DNA of 64,000 nt from Sutterella sp047777475 (GTDB lineage: Bacteria > Pseudomonadota > Gammaproteobacteria > Burkholderiales > Burkholderiaceae_F): contig JBKEET010000002.1 in the NCBI GenBank assembly GCA_047777475.1, positions 387,532-451,531 of the forward strand. The letters run 5' to 3'. Each line of letters starts with the position of its first letter. Position 1 is the stretch's first letter. The notes under the pieces were generated by a model, which searched no databases, was not told the origin of the DNA, and worked only from the letters and a program-made list of their open reading frames with translations. A program made the position numbers and the translations under genes. Shown piece after piece: positions 51,978-60,464 of this stretch.

Positions 51978-54900
51978 TCATTTCTTTTCCGATAGCCTGT
52001 CGAGGATGCCCTGCACGAGCGCGAGCCTTTTTTCGGGCGTTTCGCCGCCCTTTTCGATGCGCAGGCGGCTCGGGCCGGCCATGCGTGCGTCCTTGCGGCT
52101 CTGCAGGAAGCCGATGAGCGCCATGGGCTCGATGTTCGGCTTTTCGCGGAACGTGATGACCGTCGCCGTTTCGGCGCAGTCGATCTTGGCGATGCCGAGC
52201 GCTTCGCACCGCAGCCGCAGCCGGTGCAGCGCGACGAGGCGTTCGGCCGGCTCGGGCAGCCGCCCGTAGCGGTCGGCGAGCGCTTCGGCGGTCCTGAAGA
52301 TGTCTTCCTGCGTGCGCGCCGAGGAGAGTTCCTTGTAGAAGCCGAGGCGCTGCGAGACGTCGGGCACGTAGTCGCTCGGGAGCAACGCCGAGGCGTGCAG
52401 CGCGATGTCGGTCGACGGGGTGAGCGCCGCCGTGAGGTCGGGCTCCTTGCCGTTCTTGAGCGCGTTGACGGCGTTCTGCAGCATGCGGTTGTAGAGGTCG
52501 AAGCCCACTTCGGCGATCTCGCCCGACTGCTTTTCGCCGAGCATCTCGCCCGCGCCGCGGATCTCGAGGTCGTGCATGGCGAGGTAAAAGCCGCTGCCGA
52601 GGCTCTCGAGCGACTGGATCGCCTCGAGCCTCTTCTGCGCCTGCTTGGTCATCGCGCCCGCAGGCGGCGTGAGCAGGTAGGCGTAGGCCTGGCGGTGGCT
52701 GCGGCCGACGCGGCCGCGCAGCTGGTGGAGCTGCGCGAGGCCGAGCTTGTCGGCGCGCTCGATGATGATGGTGTTGGCGGTCGGCACGTCGATGCCGGTC
52801 TCGATAATCGTCGTGCACAGCAGCAGGCTGTACTTCTGCTGGTAGAACTCGCGCATGATGCGCTCGAGCTCGCGCTCGCCCATCTGCCCGTGCGCCACGG
52901 CGATGCGCGCCTCGGGCACGAGCTTTTCGAGCTCGCTGCGGCGGTTCTCGATCGTCTCGACTTCGTTGTGCAGGAAGTAGATCTGGCCGCCGCGCTTGAG
53001 CTCGCGGATCACGGCCTCGCGGATGATGCCCGCCCGCTCCGGCATCACGAAGGTCTTCACCGCCAGGCGCCGCTCGGGCGCCGTGGCTATCACGGAGAAG
53101 TCGCGGATGCCTTCGAGGCTCATCGAGAGCGTGCGCGGGATCGGCGTTGCGGTGAGCGTGAGCACGTCCACCTCGGCGCGGAGCTTCTTGAGCATCTCCT
53201 TCTGGCGCACGCCGAAGCGGTGCTCCTCGTCGATGATCACGAGCGCGAGGCGCTTGAAGCTCACCTTGCCCGTGAGGAGCTTGTGCGTGCCGATGACGAT
53301 GTCGACCGTGCCGTTCTTAATGCCCTCGAGCGCCTTGGCGGTTTCCTTGCCGGTGCGGAAGCGCGACAGCTCCGCAATCTGCACGGGCCAGGCGGAAAAG
53401 CGGTCGCGGAAGGTCTGCGAGTGCTGCTCGGCCAGAAGCGTCGTCGGGCAGAGCACGGCGACCTGCTTGCCCGCGGAGACGGCGACGAAGGCGGCGCGCA
53501 GCGCCACCTCGGTCTTGCCGAAGCCCACGTCGCCGCACACCAGCCGGTCCATGCGCTTGCCCGCGGTCATGTCCGAAATGACGGCCTTGATCGCGGCGGC
53601 CTGGTCGGGCGTTTCCTCGAACGGGAAGCCTTCGCAGAAAGCTTCGTAATCGGCGCGGTTGAGCTTGAAGACGGTGCCTTCGCGCGTCTCGCGAAGCGCA
53701 TAGATCTGCAGCAGCTCGGCGGCGGTGTCGCGCACCTGCTCGGCGGCCTTGCGGCGGGCTTTCTCCCAGTCGCCGCGCCCGAGCGCGTGCAGCGGCGCGT
53801 TTTCGCGGTCGGCGCCCGAGTAGCGGGAGATGAGGTGCAGGTTCGCGATCGGCACGAAGAGCTTCGCATCGTTCTTGTAGTCGATGCGCAGGAATTCCGC
53901 CGGGCCGTCCTGGGTGTCCATGAGCACGAGGCCCTGGTAGCGCCCGATGCCGTGCTCGGCGTGCACGACGGGGTCGCCGGGCTTGAGCTCGGAGACGTCG
54001 CGCACGATCATGTCGATGCTCGCCGCGGTGGCGCCGCGGCGCTGCCGGCTGCGCCGCGGGCTTGCGGCGTAGAGCTCGGACTCGGTGAGGATCACCGTCT
54101 TGGCCGGCGCGACGAGGCCGCCCGCAAAGAGCGGCCCGACGCAGAGCGCGACGCTTTCGGAGCCTTCGGCGAAATCCTTCCAGCCGGCCGTTTCGGTGAA
54201 CGACAGGCCCGAGCCGCGGAAGAGCTCTTCCATCGTGCCCATGCGCCCGAGCGAGGAGGCGGCGATGAGCGTGCGAAGCCCCCGCGCCTTGGCCTGTTCG
54301 GTGAAGGCGATGAGGTTTGCGATGGGGTTCTTGCTCTTGCGGTCGACGAAAACGCTCTTCATGAGCTCGCCGATGCTGCCGTCGGCCTCGGGCGTGCGCT
54401 CGAACGTGAAGCGCGCGAACTTCCTGAGGCTCTCGAAGAACTCGTCGGTCTTGAGCCAGATCTCGCGCGGCTCGAGCGGCGGCCGCTCGGTGTCGCCGCG
54501 CAGCATCTTCCAGCGCGATTCGGTGTCGCGGAAGAAGGCGTCGAGCGCGGCCTTCACGTCGCCCACGAGCACGACCCTCGTGCCTTCGGGCAGGTAGTCG
54601 GCGAGCGTGTCGGTATGGTCGAAAAAGAGCGGCAGGTAGTACTCGATGCCGGGCGGCAGCACGCCCGCGGCGGTGTCCTTGTAAACGATGCTCTTGGCGG
54701 GATCGCCCGGGAAGCGCGCCCTCCAGCGGCCGCGGAAGTCGGCGAGCGCGGCTTCGTCGACGGGGAACTCGTGACCGGGCAGCAGGCGGATGCTCTCGAC
54801 CTCCTGGGCCGAGCGCTGCGTTTCGGTGTCGAACCAGCGGATCGAGTCGATTTCGTCGTCGAAGAGATCAAGCCGGAAAGGCCGCTCGGAGCCCATCGGA

Positions 54901-55466
54901 AAAACGTCGATGATGCCGCCGCGCACGGCGAATTCGCCCGCGGCGAGCACCTGCTTGACGGCGGCGTAGCCCGCCTTGACGAGGTTGTCGCGCAGTGCGC
55001 TCACCGAGACGGTGTCGCCCTTCTTGAAGAAGAACGTATTGGCGCCCACGTAGCTCACGGGGGCCATGCGCTGCGCGGCCGTCACGGCGCCGGCGATGAC
55101 GGCGGCCGCGCCCGAGGTGCTGCCGGCCGTCAGCCGGTAGAGCGTTTCGAGCCGCTCGGAGACAATTTCTTCCTGCGGCGAGAGCACGTCGTAGGGCAGC
55201 GTTTCCCAGTCGGGCAGCAGCTCGGCGGAAACCGAGCTGTCGAACCAGGGGATCTCCTGCGCGAGCCGCGAGGCGTCGAGCGGGTCGGCGCAGATGACGA
55301 GGAGCTTTTCGCCGTGCTCGCGGCACGCGGCAGCCATCTGCGCGAGCGCGAGCGCATCGGGCGCAAGCGCGCTCAGGGCAAGACGGTGCTTGTCCCCGGG
55401 GGCAAAGCGGAAAAGATCTTCCTTGACAAGGCTGGGCACGGCGCTCTTGGTCATGGCGGCTGACAT
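51978..55466 (-). CDS. mfd: Transcription-repair coupling factor
   Basis: Mfd removes RNA polymerase stalled at DNA lesions and recruits UvrA. The 1162-residue protein shows the UvrB-like N-terminal module (PDWETLPYDVLSPQEEIVSER), the RNA-polymerase-interacting domain with PGDPVVHAEHGIGRYQGL, the RecG-like helicase with Walker A VCGDVGFGKTEVAL and DEEH box VIIDEEHRFGVRQ, the motif VI region HQLRGRVGRSHRQAYAYLL, and the C-terminal D7 domain. The start at ATG 55466 (MSAAMTKS) is chosen over 55523, which adds an untypical leader; 55454 is also possible. It is monocistronic. Confidence 0.96.
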   Translation of the reverse strand: MSAAMTKSAVPSLVKEDLFRFAPGDKHRLALSALAPDALALAQMAAACREHGEKLLVICADPLDASRLAQEIPWFDSSVSAELLPDWETLPYDVLSPQEEIVSERLETLYRLTAGSTSGAAAVIAGAVTAAQRMAPVSYVGANTFFFKKGDTVSVSALRDNLVKAGYAAVKQVLAAGEFAVRGGIIDVFPMGSERPFRLDLFDDEIDSIRWFDTETQRSAQEVESIRLLPGHEFPVDEAALADFRGRWRARFPGDPAKSIVYKDTAAGVLPPGIEYYLPLFFDHTDTLADYLPEGTRVVLVGDVKAALDAFFRDTESRWKMLRGDTERPPLEPREIWLKTDEFFESLRKFARFTFERTPEADGSIGELMKSVFVDRKSKNPIANLIAFTEQAKARGLRTLIAASSLGRMGTMEELFRGSGLSFTETAGWKDFAEGSESVALCVGPLFAGGLVAPAKTVILTESELYAASPRRSRQRRGATAASIDMIVRDVSELKPGDPVVHAEHGIGRYQGLVLMDTQDGPAEFLRIDYKNDAKLFVPIANLHLISRYSGADRENAPLHALGRGDWEKARRKAAEQVRDTAAELLQIYALRETREGTVFKLNRADYEAFCEGFPFEETPDQAAAIKAVISDMTAGKRMDRLVCGDVGFGKTEVALRAAFVAVSAGKQVAVLCPTTLLAEQHSQTFRDRFSAWPVQIAELSRFRTGKETAKALEGIKNGTVDIVIGTHKLLTGKVSFKRLALVIIDEEHRFGVRQKEMLKKLRAEVDVLTLTATPIPRTLSMSLEGIRDFSVIATAPERRLAVKTFVMPERAGIIREAVIRELKRGGQIYFLHNEVETIENRRSELEKLVPEARIAVAHGQMGERELERIMREFYQQKYSLLLCTTIIETGIDVPTANTIIIERADKLGLAQLHQLRGRVGRSHRQAYAYLLTPPAGAMTKQAQKRLEAIQSLESLGSGFYLAMHDLEIRGAGEMLGEKQSGEIAEVGFDLYNRMLQNAVNALKNGKEPDLTAALTPSTDIALHASALLPSDYVPDVSQRLGFYKELSSARTQEDIFRTAEALADRYGRLPEPAERLVALHRLRLRCEALGIAKIDCAETATVITFREKPNIEPMALIGFLQSRKDARMAGPSRLRIEKGGETPEKRLALVQGILDRLSEKK

Positions 55467-55541
55467 CGTTGAGAAATGGGTTTCTTGGAACCGAAAACGA
55501 TAGCACAACCCCGTGCGCGGCATAGGGCCGGGAGCCGTCCG

Positions 55542-55582
55542 AAAAACGGGCGAAGGCTGCGGTCCGGAGAGCCTTTCGCCCG
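55542..55582 (-). terminator. Terminator of the first fadL-like gene
   Basis: CGGGCGAAGGCT (55547-55558) pairs with AGCCTTTCGCCCG (55570-55582) with one bulge. On the minus strand it is followed by TTTTTC. Confidence 0.75.
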
Positions 55583-55592
55583 CGGCCGCGCA

Positions 55593-56858
55593 TCAGAAGC
55601 GGTACTGCACCTGGACGCCGCCGAGGAAGCCGTCGAGGCGGCGGAACTTGCCGATCCTGCTGCTGCCCGAGGCGGTCTGCCGGTAGAGATCGCGGTTGTG
55701 CACGCCGTGGAGGTGGGCAAAGGAGATGTCGGCCTGGAAGTTCTCGCTGAAGCGGAACGAGGAGCCGAGCGCAAACCACCAGCGGTCGGCGTCGGGAATC
55801 GTGCCGACGCGGTAGCGCGAGTCGGCCACCGGGCTCTCCTCGTAGCCGAGGCCGCTTCGGAAGGTCCAGAAGGGAGTGACGCGGAAGTCGTAGCCCAATG
55901 AGAAAAGGTGCGCGTCCTTCCACTTGGTCGGCACGCTTTGGCTTTGCGATGGCGTCCTGACGGTGAGCGCCTGGAGGCTCGACCAGTCGGTCCAGCGGTA
56001 GGCGGCGTAAAGGCTCAGCCGTTCGGTGACGTCCCAGGCCGCGGCGAGCATCGCCCAGGCCGGGGCGTCCATGTCGACGCGCGCGTCCATGCTCTGCTTG
56101 CCGAGGAGCACGGCCCCGAGGCTGGGAATCACCGCCGTGGGCTCGGCCGTCGCGCTGCCCGATGCGCTGTGCCTGACGGCGGAGCGGTAGGAGAGGCCGA
56201 TGCGCACGCTCTCCGCGGGCGACCACATGGCGCCGACGTTGAAGCCCATGGCCACGCTGTCGAGCTTGACGTGCACGTTTCCGAGATTGCCGCCGTTGAG
56301 CTGCGCGACAGGGACGTCGGAGAGGTTGAAGCCGAGGCGCGCCTTGATGTACTGCACGGAGGCGCCGCCGCCGATGCTCAGCTTGTCGGAAATTTTGAAG
56401 GCCACGCTCGGGTTGAAGTCGACGACGGTGAGCTTCGAGAGCGTGCCTTCTTCCTTCTGCTCCCACTCGCTGCCGTAGCTCGTCGACAGGCCGTAGGGCA
56501 CGGCGACCGAAAAGCCGGCCCAGACGACGTCGTTGAACTGCGCGGAAATATAAAAGCTCGGCACGACGTTGGTTTTCTCGCGGCCGTTTTCCGAGGCGCC
56601 GCTGTCGCCGGCGTAATCGAGGTTGAGGCCGATGAGCATGACGCTCTGCTGCAGCTGCACCCCGGGGTGCAGCGTCATGACGGCCGGGTTGTAGTACTGG
56701 CCCGCGACGTCGCTGCCGTCGACGCCGATGCCGGCGTAGGCGCGGCCGGCGCCGAGAACGGACTGTTCGGTGATCTGGAAGCCGCCGGCGGCAGCGCTGA
56801 GGGCGTTGAGGCCGAGGACCGCGGCGGCGATCGCCGGGCGGAGGAGGGAATAGCGCAC
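55593..56858 (-). CDS. FadL/TodX-family outer membrane porin (copy 1)
   Basis: FadL-type 14-strand barrels admit long-chain fatty acids or aromatic hydrophobes through the outer membrane. The 421-residue protein has a signal peptide and the conserved N-terminal hatch GGFQITEQSVLGAGRAYAG with the YYNPAVMTLHPG motif, and ends in an aromatic barrel strand (VQVQYRF). The GTG at 56858 is chosen because AGGAG lies nine bases upstream. A paralogue (57098-58363) lies upstream on the same strand with its own terminator between them. Confidence 0.9.
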   Translation of the reverse strand: MRYSLLRPAIAAAVLGLNALSAAAGGFQITEQSVLGAGRAYAGIGVDGSDVAGQYYNPAVMTLHPGVQLQQSVMLIGLNLDYAGDSGASENGREKTNVVPSFYISAQFNDVVWAGFSVAVPYGLSTSYGSEWEQKEEGTLSKLTVVDFNPSVAFKISDKLSIGGGASVQYIKARLGFNLSDVPVAQLNGGNLGNVHVKLDSVAMGFNVGAMWSPAESVRIGLSYRSAVRHSASGSATAEPTAVIPSLGAVLLGKQSMDARVDMDAPAWAMLAAAWDVTERLSLYAAYRWTDWSSLQALTVRTPSQSQSVPTKWKDAHLFSLGYDFRVTPFWTFRSGLGYEESPVADSRYRVGTIPDADRWWFALGSSFRFSENFQADISFAHLHGVHNRDLYRQTASGSSRIGKFRRLDGFLGGVQVQYRF

Positions 56859-57029
56859 GGATGAAATCTCCTGGAGGGCCGGGAAGCGTCGCTTTTCAGA
56901 AACGCGTCCCATAAGCGGGCCGCATGCATCGGCTGCGGCTCTGTTGTTAAAGGAGCGCGCAGATTACCATGGCGCACAGCGGTTTCCAAGGGATATCGTC
57001 TTTACGGACTAGCCTCCCATGCATAACAA

Positions 57030-57062
57030 AATCCCGGGCCGGCGCTTGGCCGGTCCGGGATT
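57030..57062 (-). terminator. Terminator of the second fadL-like gene
   Basis: AATCCCGGGCCGGC (57030-57043) pairs with GCCGGTCCGGGATT (57049-57062), one mismatch. On the minus strand it is followed by TTTG. Confidence 0.75.
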
Positions 57063-57097
57063 CTGTCCTGCAGTGAAACTGTTTTATGCACGATGCA

Positions 57098-58363
57098 TCA
57101 GAACTTGTGCACCATCTGCAGGCCGAAGATGAACGCGTCGAGCTTGCGGAACTTGCCGAGCGTGCTGCCGTCGGAGCCGTAGAGGTTCCTCTCGTGGACG
57201 CCGTGCAGGTGCACGAAGCCCGTGTCAATCTGCGTCTTCTCCGTCCACTGGTAGGAGAGGCCGCCGCTGAACCACCAGCGGTCCGTGTCCGGGATGATGG
57301 CGGTGCGCAGGTACTTGTTCGAGATCGGGCTCGTTTCGTAGCCGATGCCGCCGCGGAGCGTGAAGCGGCTCGTGATGCGGAAGTCGGCGCCGCCCGACAT
57401 GAAGTAGGTGTCCTTCCAGTTGTTCGTGAGCGAGCCGACGACGGTGCCGCCGCTCTTCATCTCAATTTCGTCGAAGCTCGACCAGTCGGTCCAGCGGAAC
57501 GTCGCATAGAGCGAGAGCCAGTCGTTCACGTCCCAGGCGGCGTTGGCCATGATCCAGGCAGGCGCCTGCACCGAGGCGGAGGCCGGTATCTGGCCGTTGT
57601 AGTTGAGCGCATTGATCGTAAGGAGCATGTCGCCGTCGGCGTGGTGCTGCACGTTGGAGCGGAACGACACGCCGAAGCGCAGGTTCTCGTAGGGCGACCA
57701 CATGGCGCCGAGGTTGAAGCCCACGTTGACGTCGTCGGCGCGCAGCTTCGAAGTGACCGGAATCTTATAAGGGCCGTAGCTCTGGTACGTCACGGTCTTC
57801 AGGTCGGTCTGGTACGTCACGGTCTTCAGGTCGGCGTTGACGTACTGCACTGAAAAGCCGGCGCCCACGCTGAACTTGTCGGTGAGCTTCCAGGCGAGGT
57901 TCGGGTTGAAGTCGATCGTGTAGATCTGCGCGGCGACGCCGTGGTCGTTGAAGGCCCAGTTGGTGTCGTACTTCGTGCCCATGCCGAACGGCACCGTTAT
58001 GGCGAGGCCGGCCCAAACCCTGTCGGTGAGCTGCTTGGAGACATAGCCGAAGGGCAGCACCTGCGTCTTCTGGCGGCCGTTTTCCTCAACGTACTGGCCG
58101 TTTTTCTCGCCGCGGAAATCCAGGTTCAGGCCGATCGCCGTGCCGCCGATCTGAATCGCGGAGCCCGGGTGAAGCGTCATCGTGGCGGGGTTGTAGTAGA
58201 TGCCGGAAATATCCTTGCCGTCGACGCCGGCGCCTGCGTAGGCGCGGCCGAGAGACAGAGCGGACTGCTCGGTGAGCTGGAAGCCGCCGGCGAAAACGCT
58301 GCCTGCAGCGGTGCTGAGAAGCGCCGCAGACAAGGCGGCGCGCAGAAAGTGCTTGCTGTGCAC
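57098..58363 (-). CDS. FadL/TodX-family outer membrane porin (copy 2)
   Basis: This 421-residue paralogue of the preceding gene has a signal peptide (LRAALSAALLSTAAGSVFA), hatch GGFQLTEQSALSLGRAYAG, YYNPATMTLHPG and a terminal aromatic strand (LQMVHKF). It is similar to copy 1 along the whole length, so a tandem duplication is likely. Inside the barrel it carries an exact nine-residue tandem repeat (DLKTVTYQT, then DLKTVTYQS with one change after the repeat). No beta-oxidation genes are in the window, so the ligand is open. Confidence 0.9.
   Translation of the reverse strand: MHSKHFLRAALSAALLSTAAGSVFAGGFQLTEQSALSLGRAYAGAGVDGKDISGIYYNPATMTLHPGSAIQIGGTAIGLNLDFRGEKNGQYVEENGRQKTQVLPFGYVSKQLTDRVWAGLAITVPFGMGTKYDTNWAFNDHGVAAQIYTIDFNPNLAWKLTDKFSVGAGFSVQYVNADLKTVTYQTDLKTVTYQSYGPYKIPVTSKLRADDVNVGFNLGAMWSPYENLRFGVSFRSNVQHHADGDMLLTINALNYNGQIPASASVQAPAWIMANAAWDVNDWLSLYATFRWTDWSSFDEIEMKSGGTVVGSLTNNWKDTYFMSGGADFRITSRFTLRGGIGYETSPISNKYLRTAIIPDTDRWWFSGGLSYQWTEKTQIDTGFVHLHGVHERNLYGSDGSTLGKFRKLDAFIFGLQMVHKF
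57781..57834. repeat. Exact 27-bp tandem duplication inside the second fadL-like gene
   Basis: Bases 57781-57807 and 57808-57834 are identical. The unit begins TCTGGTACGTCACGG and adds nine residues to one barrel segment or loop. The frame is kept. Confidence 0.95.
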
Positions 58364-58467
58364 GGAATGTCTCCTGTTATTGGGGATGGCGGCGAAGCGC
58401 TGAGGGCGTGCCGCGAAACGAGGGACATTTTGTGCGGCGGGAAGCAGTGAAAAACGCCAAGTGTTAT

Positions 58468-58481
58468 TAGGGTAAACCCTA
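58468..58481. promoter_or_regulatory. Dyad upstream of the second fadL-like gene
   Basis: TAGGGT-AA-ACCCTA is a perfect 6-bp inverted repeat 105 bases before the start codon. It could be an operator for a regulator of fatty-acid uptake; no matching regulator is in the window. Confidence 0.35.
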
Positions 58482-58561
58482 TGTTATGGTCATATCATCC
58501 GAATAACGGAAGCGGCGTCAGGGCCGTGAAATTCCGAAAATAACGAAAAAACAGACGTTTT

Positions 58562-58599
58562 AAAAAAAGAGGCGGCCGGCGCCTCAGCGCCGTCGCCTC
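58562..58599 (-). terminator. Terminator of the Na/Pi carrier gene
   Basis: GAGGCGGCCGGCGC (58569-58582) pairs with GCGCCGTCGCCTC (58587-58599). On the minus strand it is followed by TTTTTTT. Confidence 0.85.
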
Positions 58600-58650
58600 T
58601 GCAGGGTAATCCGAAATAATTGGAAAAAAGTTCAAAACGGCCTTGAAATT

Positions 58651-60333
58651 TCATCCGGCCTGCGGCTGCGGTTCGGCGTCGTCATCGAGCACATCCTCGT
58701 CGGTCTGGATGACAGGCCGGAAAGACGTCGCCGCCGAAGCGAGCACGCCCGTGATCCTGTTGAAAACCGTCAGCAGGTCGAGATGCATCGCGTTGGTGTC
58801 GAGCGACACGGGGTTGCCCTGTCCGACGCGGTCGAGGTGGCTGCGGGTGAGCTCATAGCTTTCGGCAAACATGCGCTCGCTCTTGTTGAGGAGCGCCAGC
58901 GCCGTGCGGGAGGCCTGCTCGGGATTCTTGCGCGCGCTCGAGAGGATGTCGCTCAGGTAATCAAGGCAGACGGAGACGCGCTGGTGATGCTGCATGAGCT
59001 CTGAGAGGCCCTCGGGAGAGAACGAAAGGTTGCGCGCGCATTTCTGCGCGGCGAGCGACTTGAGCAGGGGCTTCATGATGCGGCTCGTGCTCTCGATGGC
59101 CGTGCACGTGTCCTTGACGAGCTGCCAGTGGCGCACCGTCTTGTCGAGGTCTTCCTTCGGCATCGCGCTGTTGAGGAAGCCCGAGAGCTCGCGGCAGTCC
59201 GAGATGACGCGGCGGTTGGCGTCGCGGATCAGCAGGATCTCGCCTTCGGCGGGGTTGCGCTTGAGCATGGTGGCGAAATCGCGCCAGACGCCCTTGGCGG
59301 CGTTGAGGATGTCGAGCATGCGGCGGTTGGCGTTCTGCAGCGAGACGCTCGGCGTAACCTTCGCTTCCTTCGAAAGCAGCGTCTGCGCTTCGGTCTGCGG
59401 GGCGGGCGAGCCGATCTTGAGCAGCCGCTCGGCGGCGCGCGCCAGCGGCTTGATGAAGAAGAGGCCGATCGAGCACATCACGAGGTTGATGGTCACGTGG
59501 AAGTAAATGACGCTGTCGGGGATCTTGGAAAAGAGCTCGGGGATCTGCGGCACGAAAGCCAGCAGGAGGCCGATGACGCACAGCGCAAAGTAACGCCACA
59601 TGGCGTTGGCGATCGGGCCGCTGCGGCCCGCGCGGCTCACCGTGGCGGTGGTGAGGAGCGCGAGCGTCGTGCTCTCGAAGTCGGCGCCGAGCGCGGCCCA
59701 GAGGCCGATCGAAACCGGGATGACGCCCGAGGTGACGAGGCCTGAGGTGATGACCACCGCCGCCAGGCTCGAGAAGCACCCAAAGCCGAGCGCGAGGCCC
59801 ATGAGCAGGGCGGCGGCCGGCATTTCGGAAATCTGCGCGAAGATCGGCGCGAGCTCGGGGCTGTTCCGCAGCGGCATCGTCGAGGCGATGATGAGCTTCA
59901 AGGCCAGCATCACGATGCCGAGGCCGATGAGGATGCGGCCGAACTGGCCGGCTCGCGTCGCGGGCTTGCGGATGAAGAAAAACAGCGCGCCGGCGAGAAT
60001 GAAGATCGGCGAGAGTGCCGAAAGATCAAAGCTGAGGATTCGCGTCATGAGCGCGCTGCCGAAGTCGGCGCCCATGATGGCGGCAAGCGCGATGGCGGTG
60101 TTGATGACGCCTTCGGCCTGCATGCCCGCGATGATCAGCGTGGCGGCCGTCGAGCTCTGCAGCAGGCACGCGAGAAGAGTTCCCGACCCGGCGCCGGCAA
60201 AGCGATTGTGCAGGTGCAGGGAAAGGAAGTCCTTGAGTGAAAGACCGAACGTGCGCAGCATGCCGGTCTTGACCATGTAGGCGCCCCAAAGAAGCAGGGC
60301 AACGCCTCCGGCCATTTGGATTATTGCGTTCAC
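58651..60333 (-). CDS. Na/Pi cotransporter family protein with PhoU-like tail
   Basis: This 560-residue protein resembles E. coli YjbB. The N-terminal half has the PNaS fold with the repeat motif LLQSSTAATLIIAGMQAEG and GADFGSALMTR; the second repeat is degenerate (GCFSSLAAVVITSG instead of QSSSA). The C-terminal ~210 residues are cytoplasmic and helical like PhoU, ending in an acidic tail. Members export or import phosphate. It is single, between fadL-like genes and ispDF, and divergent from ispDF. Confidence 0.9.
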   Translation of the reverse strand: MNAIIQMAGGVALLLWGAYMVKTGMLRTFGLSLKDFLSLHLHNRFAGAGSGTLLACLLQSSTAATLIIAGMQAEGVINTAIALAAIMGADFGSALMTRILSFDLSALSPIFILAGALFFFIRKPATRAGQFGRILIGLGIVMLALKLIIASTMPLRNSPELAPIFAQISEMPAAALLMGLALGFGCFSSLAAVVITSGLVTSGVIPVSIGLWAALGADFESTTLALLTTATVSRAGRSGPIANAMWRYFALCVIGLLLAFVPQIPELFSKIPDSVIYFHVTINLVMCSIGLFFIKPLARAAERLLKIGSPAPQTEAQTLLSKEAKVTPSVSLQNANRRMLDILNAAKGVWRDFATMLKRNPAEGEILLIRDANRRVISDCRELSGFLNSAMPKEDLDKTVRHWQLVKDTCTAIESTSRIMKPLLKSLAAQKCARNLSFSPEGLSELMQHHQRVSVCLDYLSDILSSARKNPEQASRTALALLNKSERMFAESYELTRSHLDRVGQGNPVSLDTNAMHLDLLTVFNRITGVLASAATSFRPVIQTDEDVLDDDAEPQPQAG

Positions 60334-60464
60334 AAAAAACTTCTGTTTGTTGTTATTTAAATTTCGGCGGCCTGGGGCCGCCGGGGCTGAATAGCTTAAC
60401 TTTAGCCCAATCCGCGGGCCGCTGCCCCGCTAAAATGTCCGAAAAACAAACGCTCGGAGCGCCG

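Noticed and set aside
52224..55463. A 1079-codon open frame on the + strand opposite mfd
   Set aside because: It is the antisense shadow of a high-GC gene: rich in Arg, Glu, Asp and His with no domain, whereas mfd on the other strand has all family motifs.
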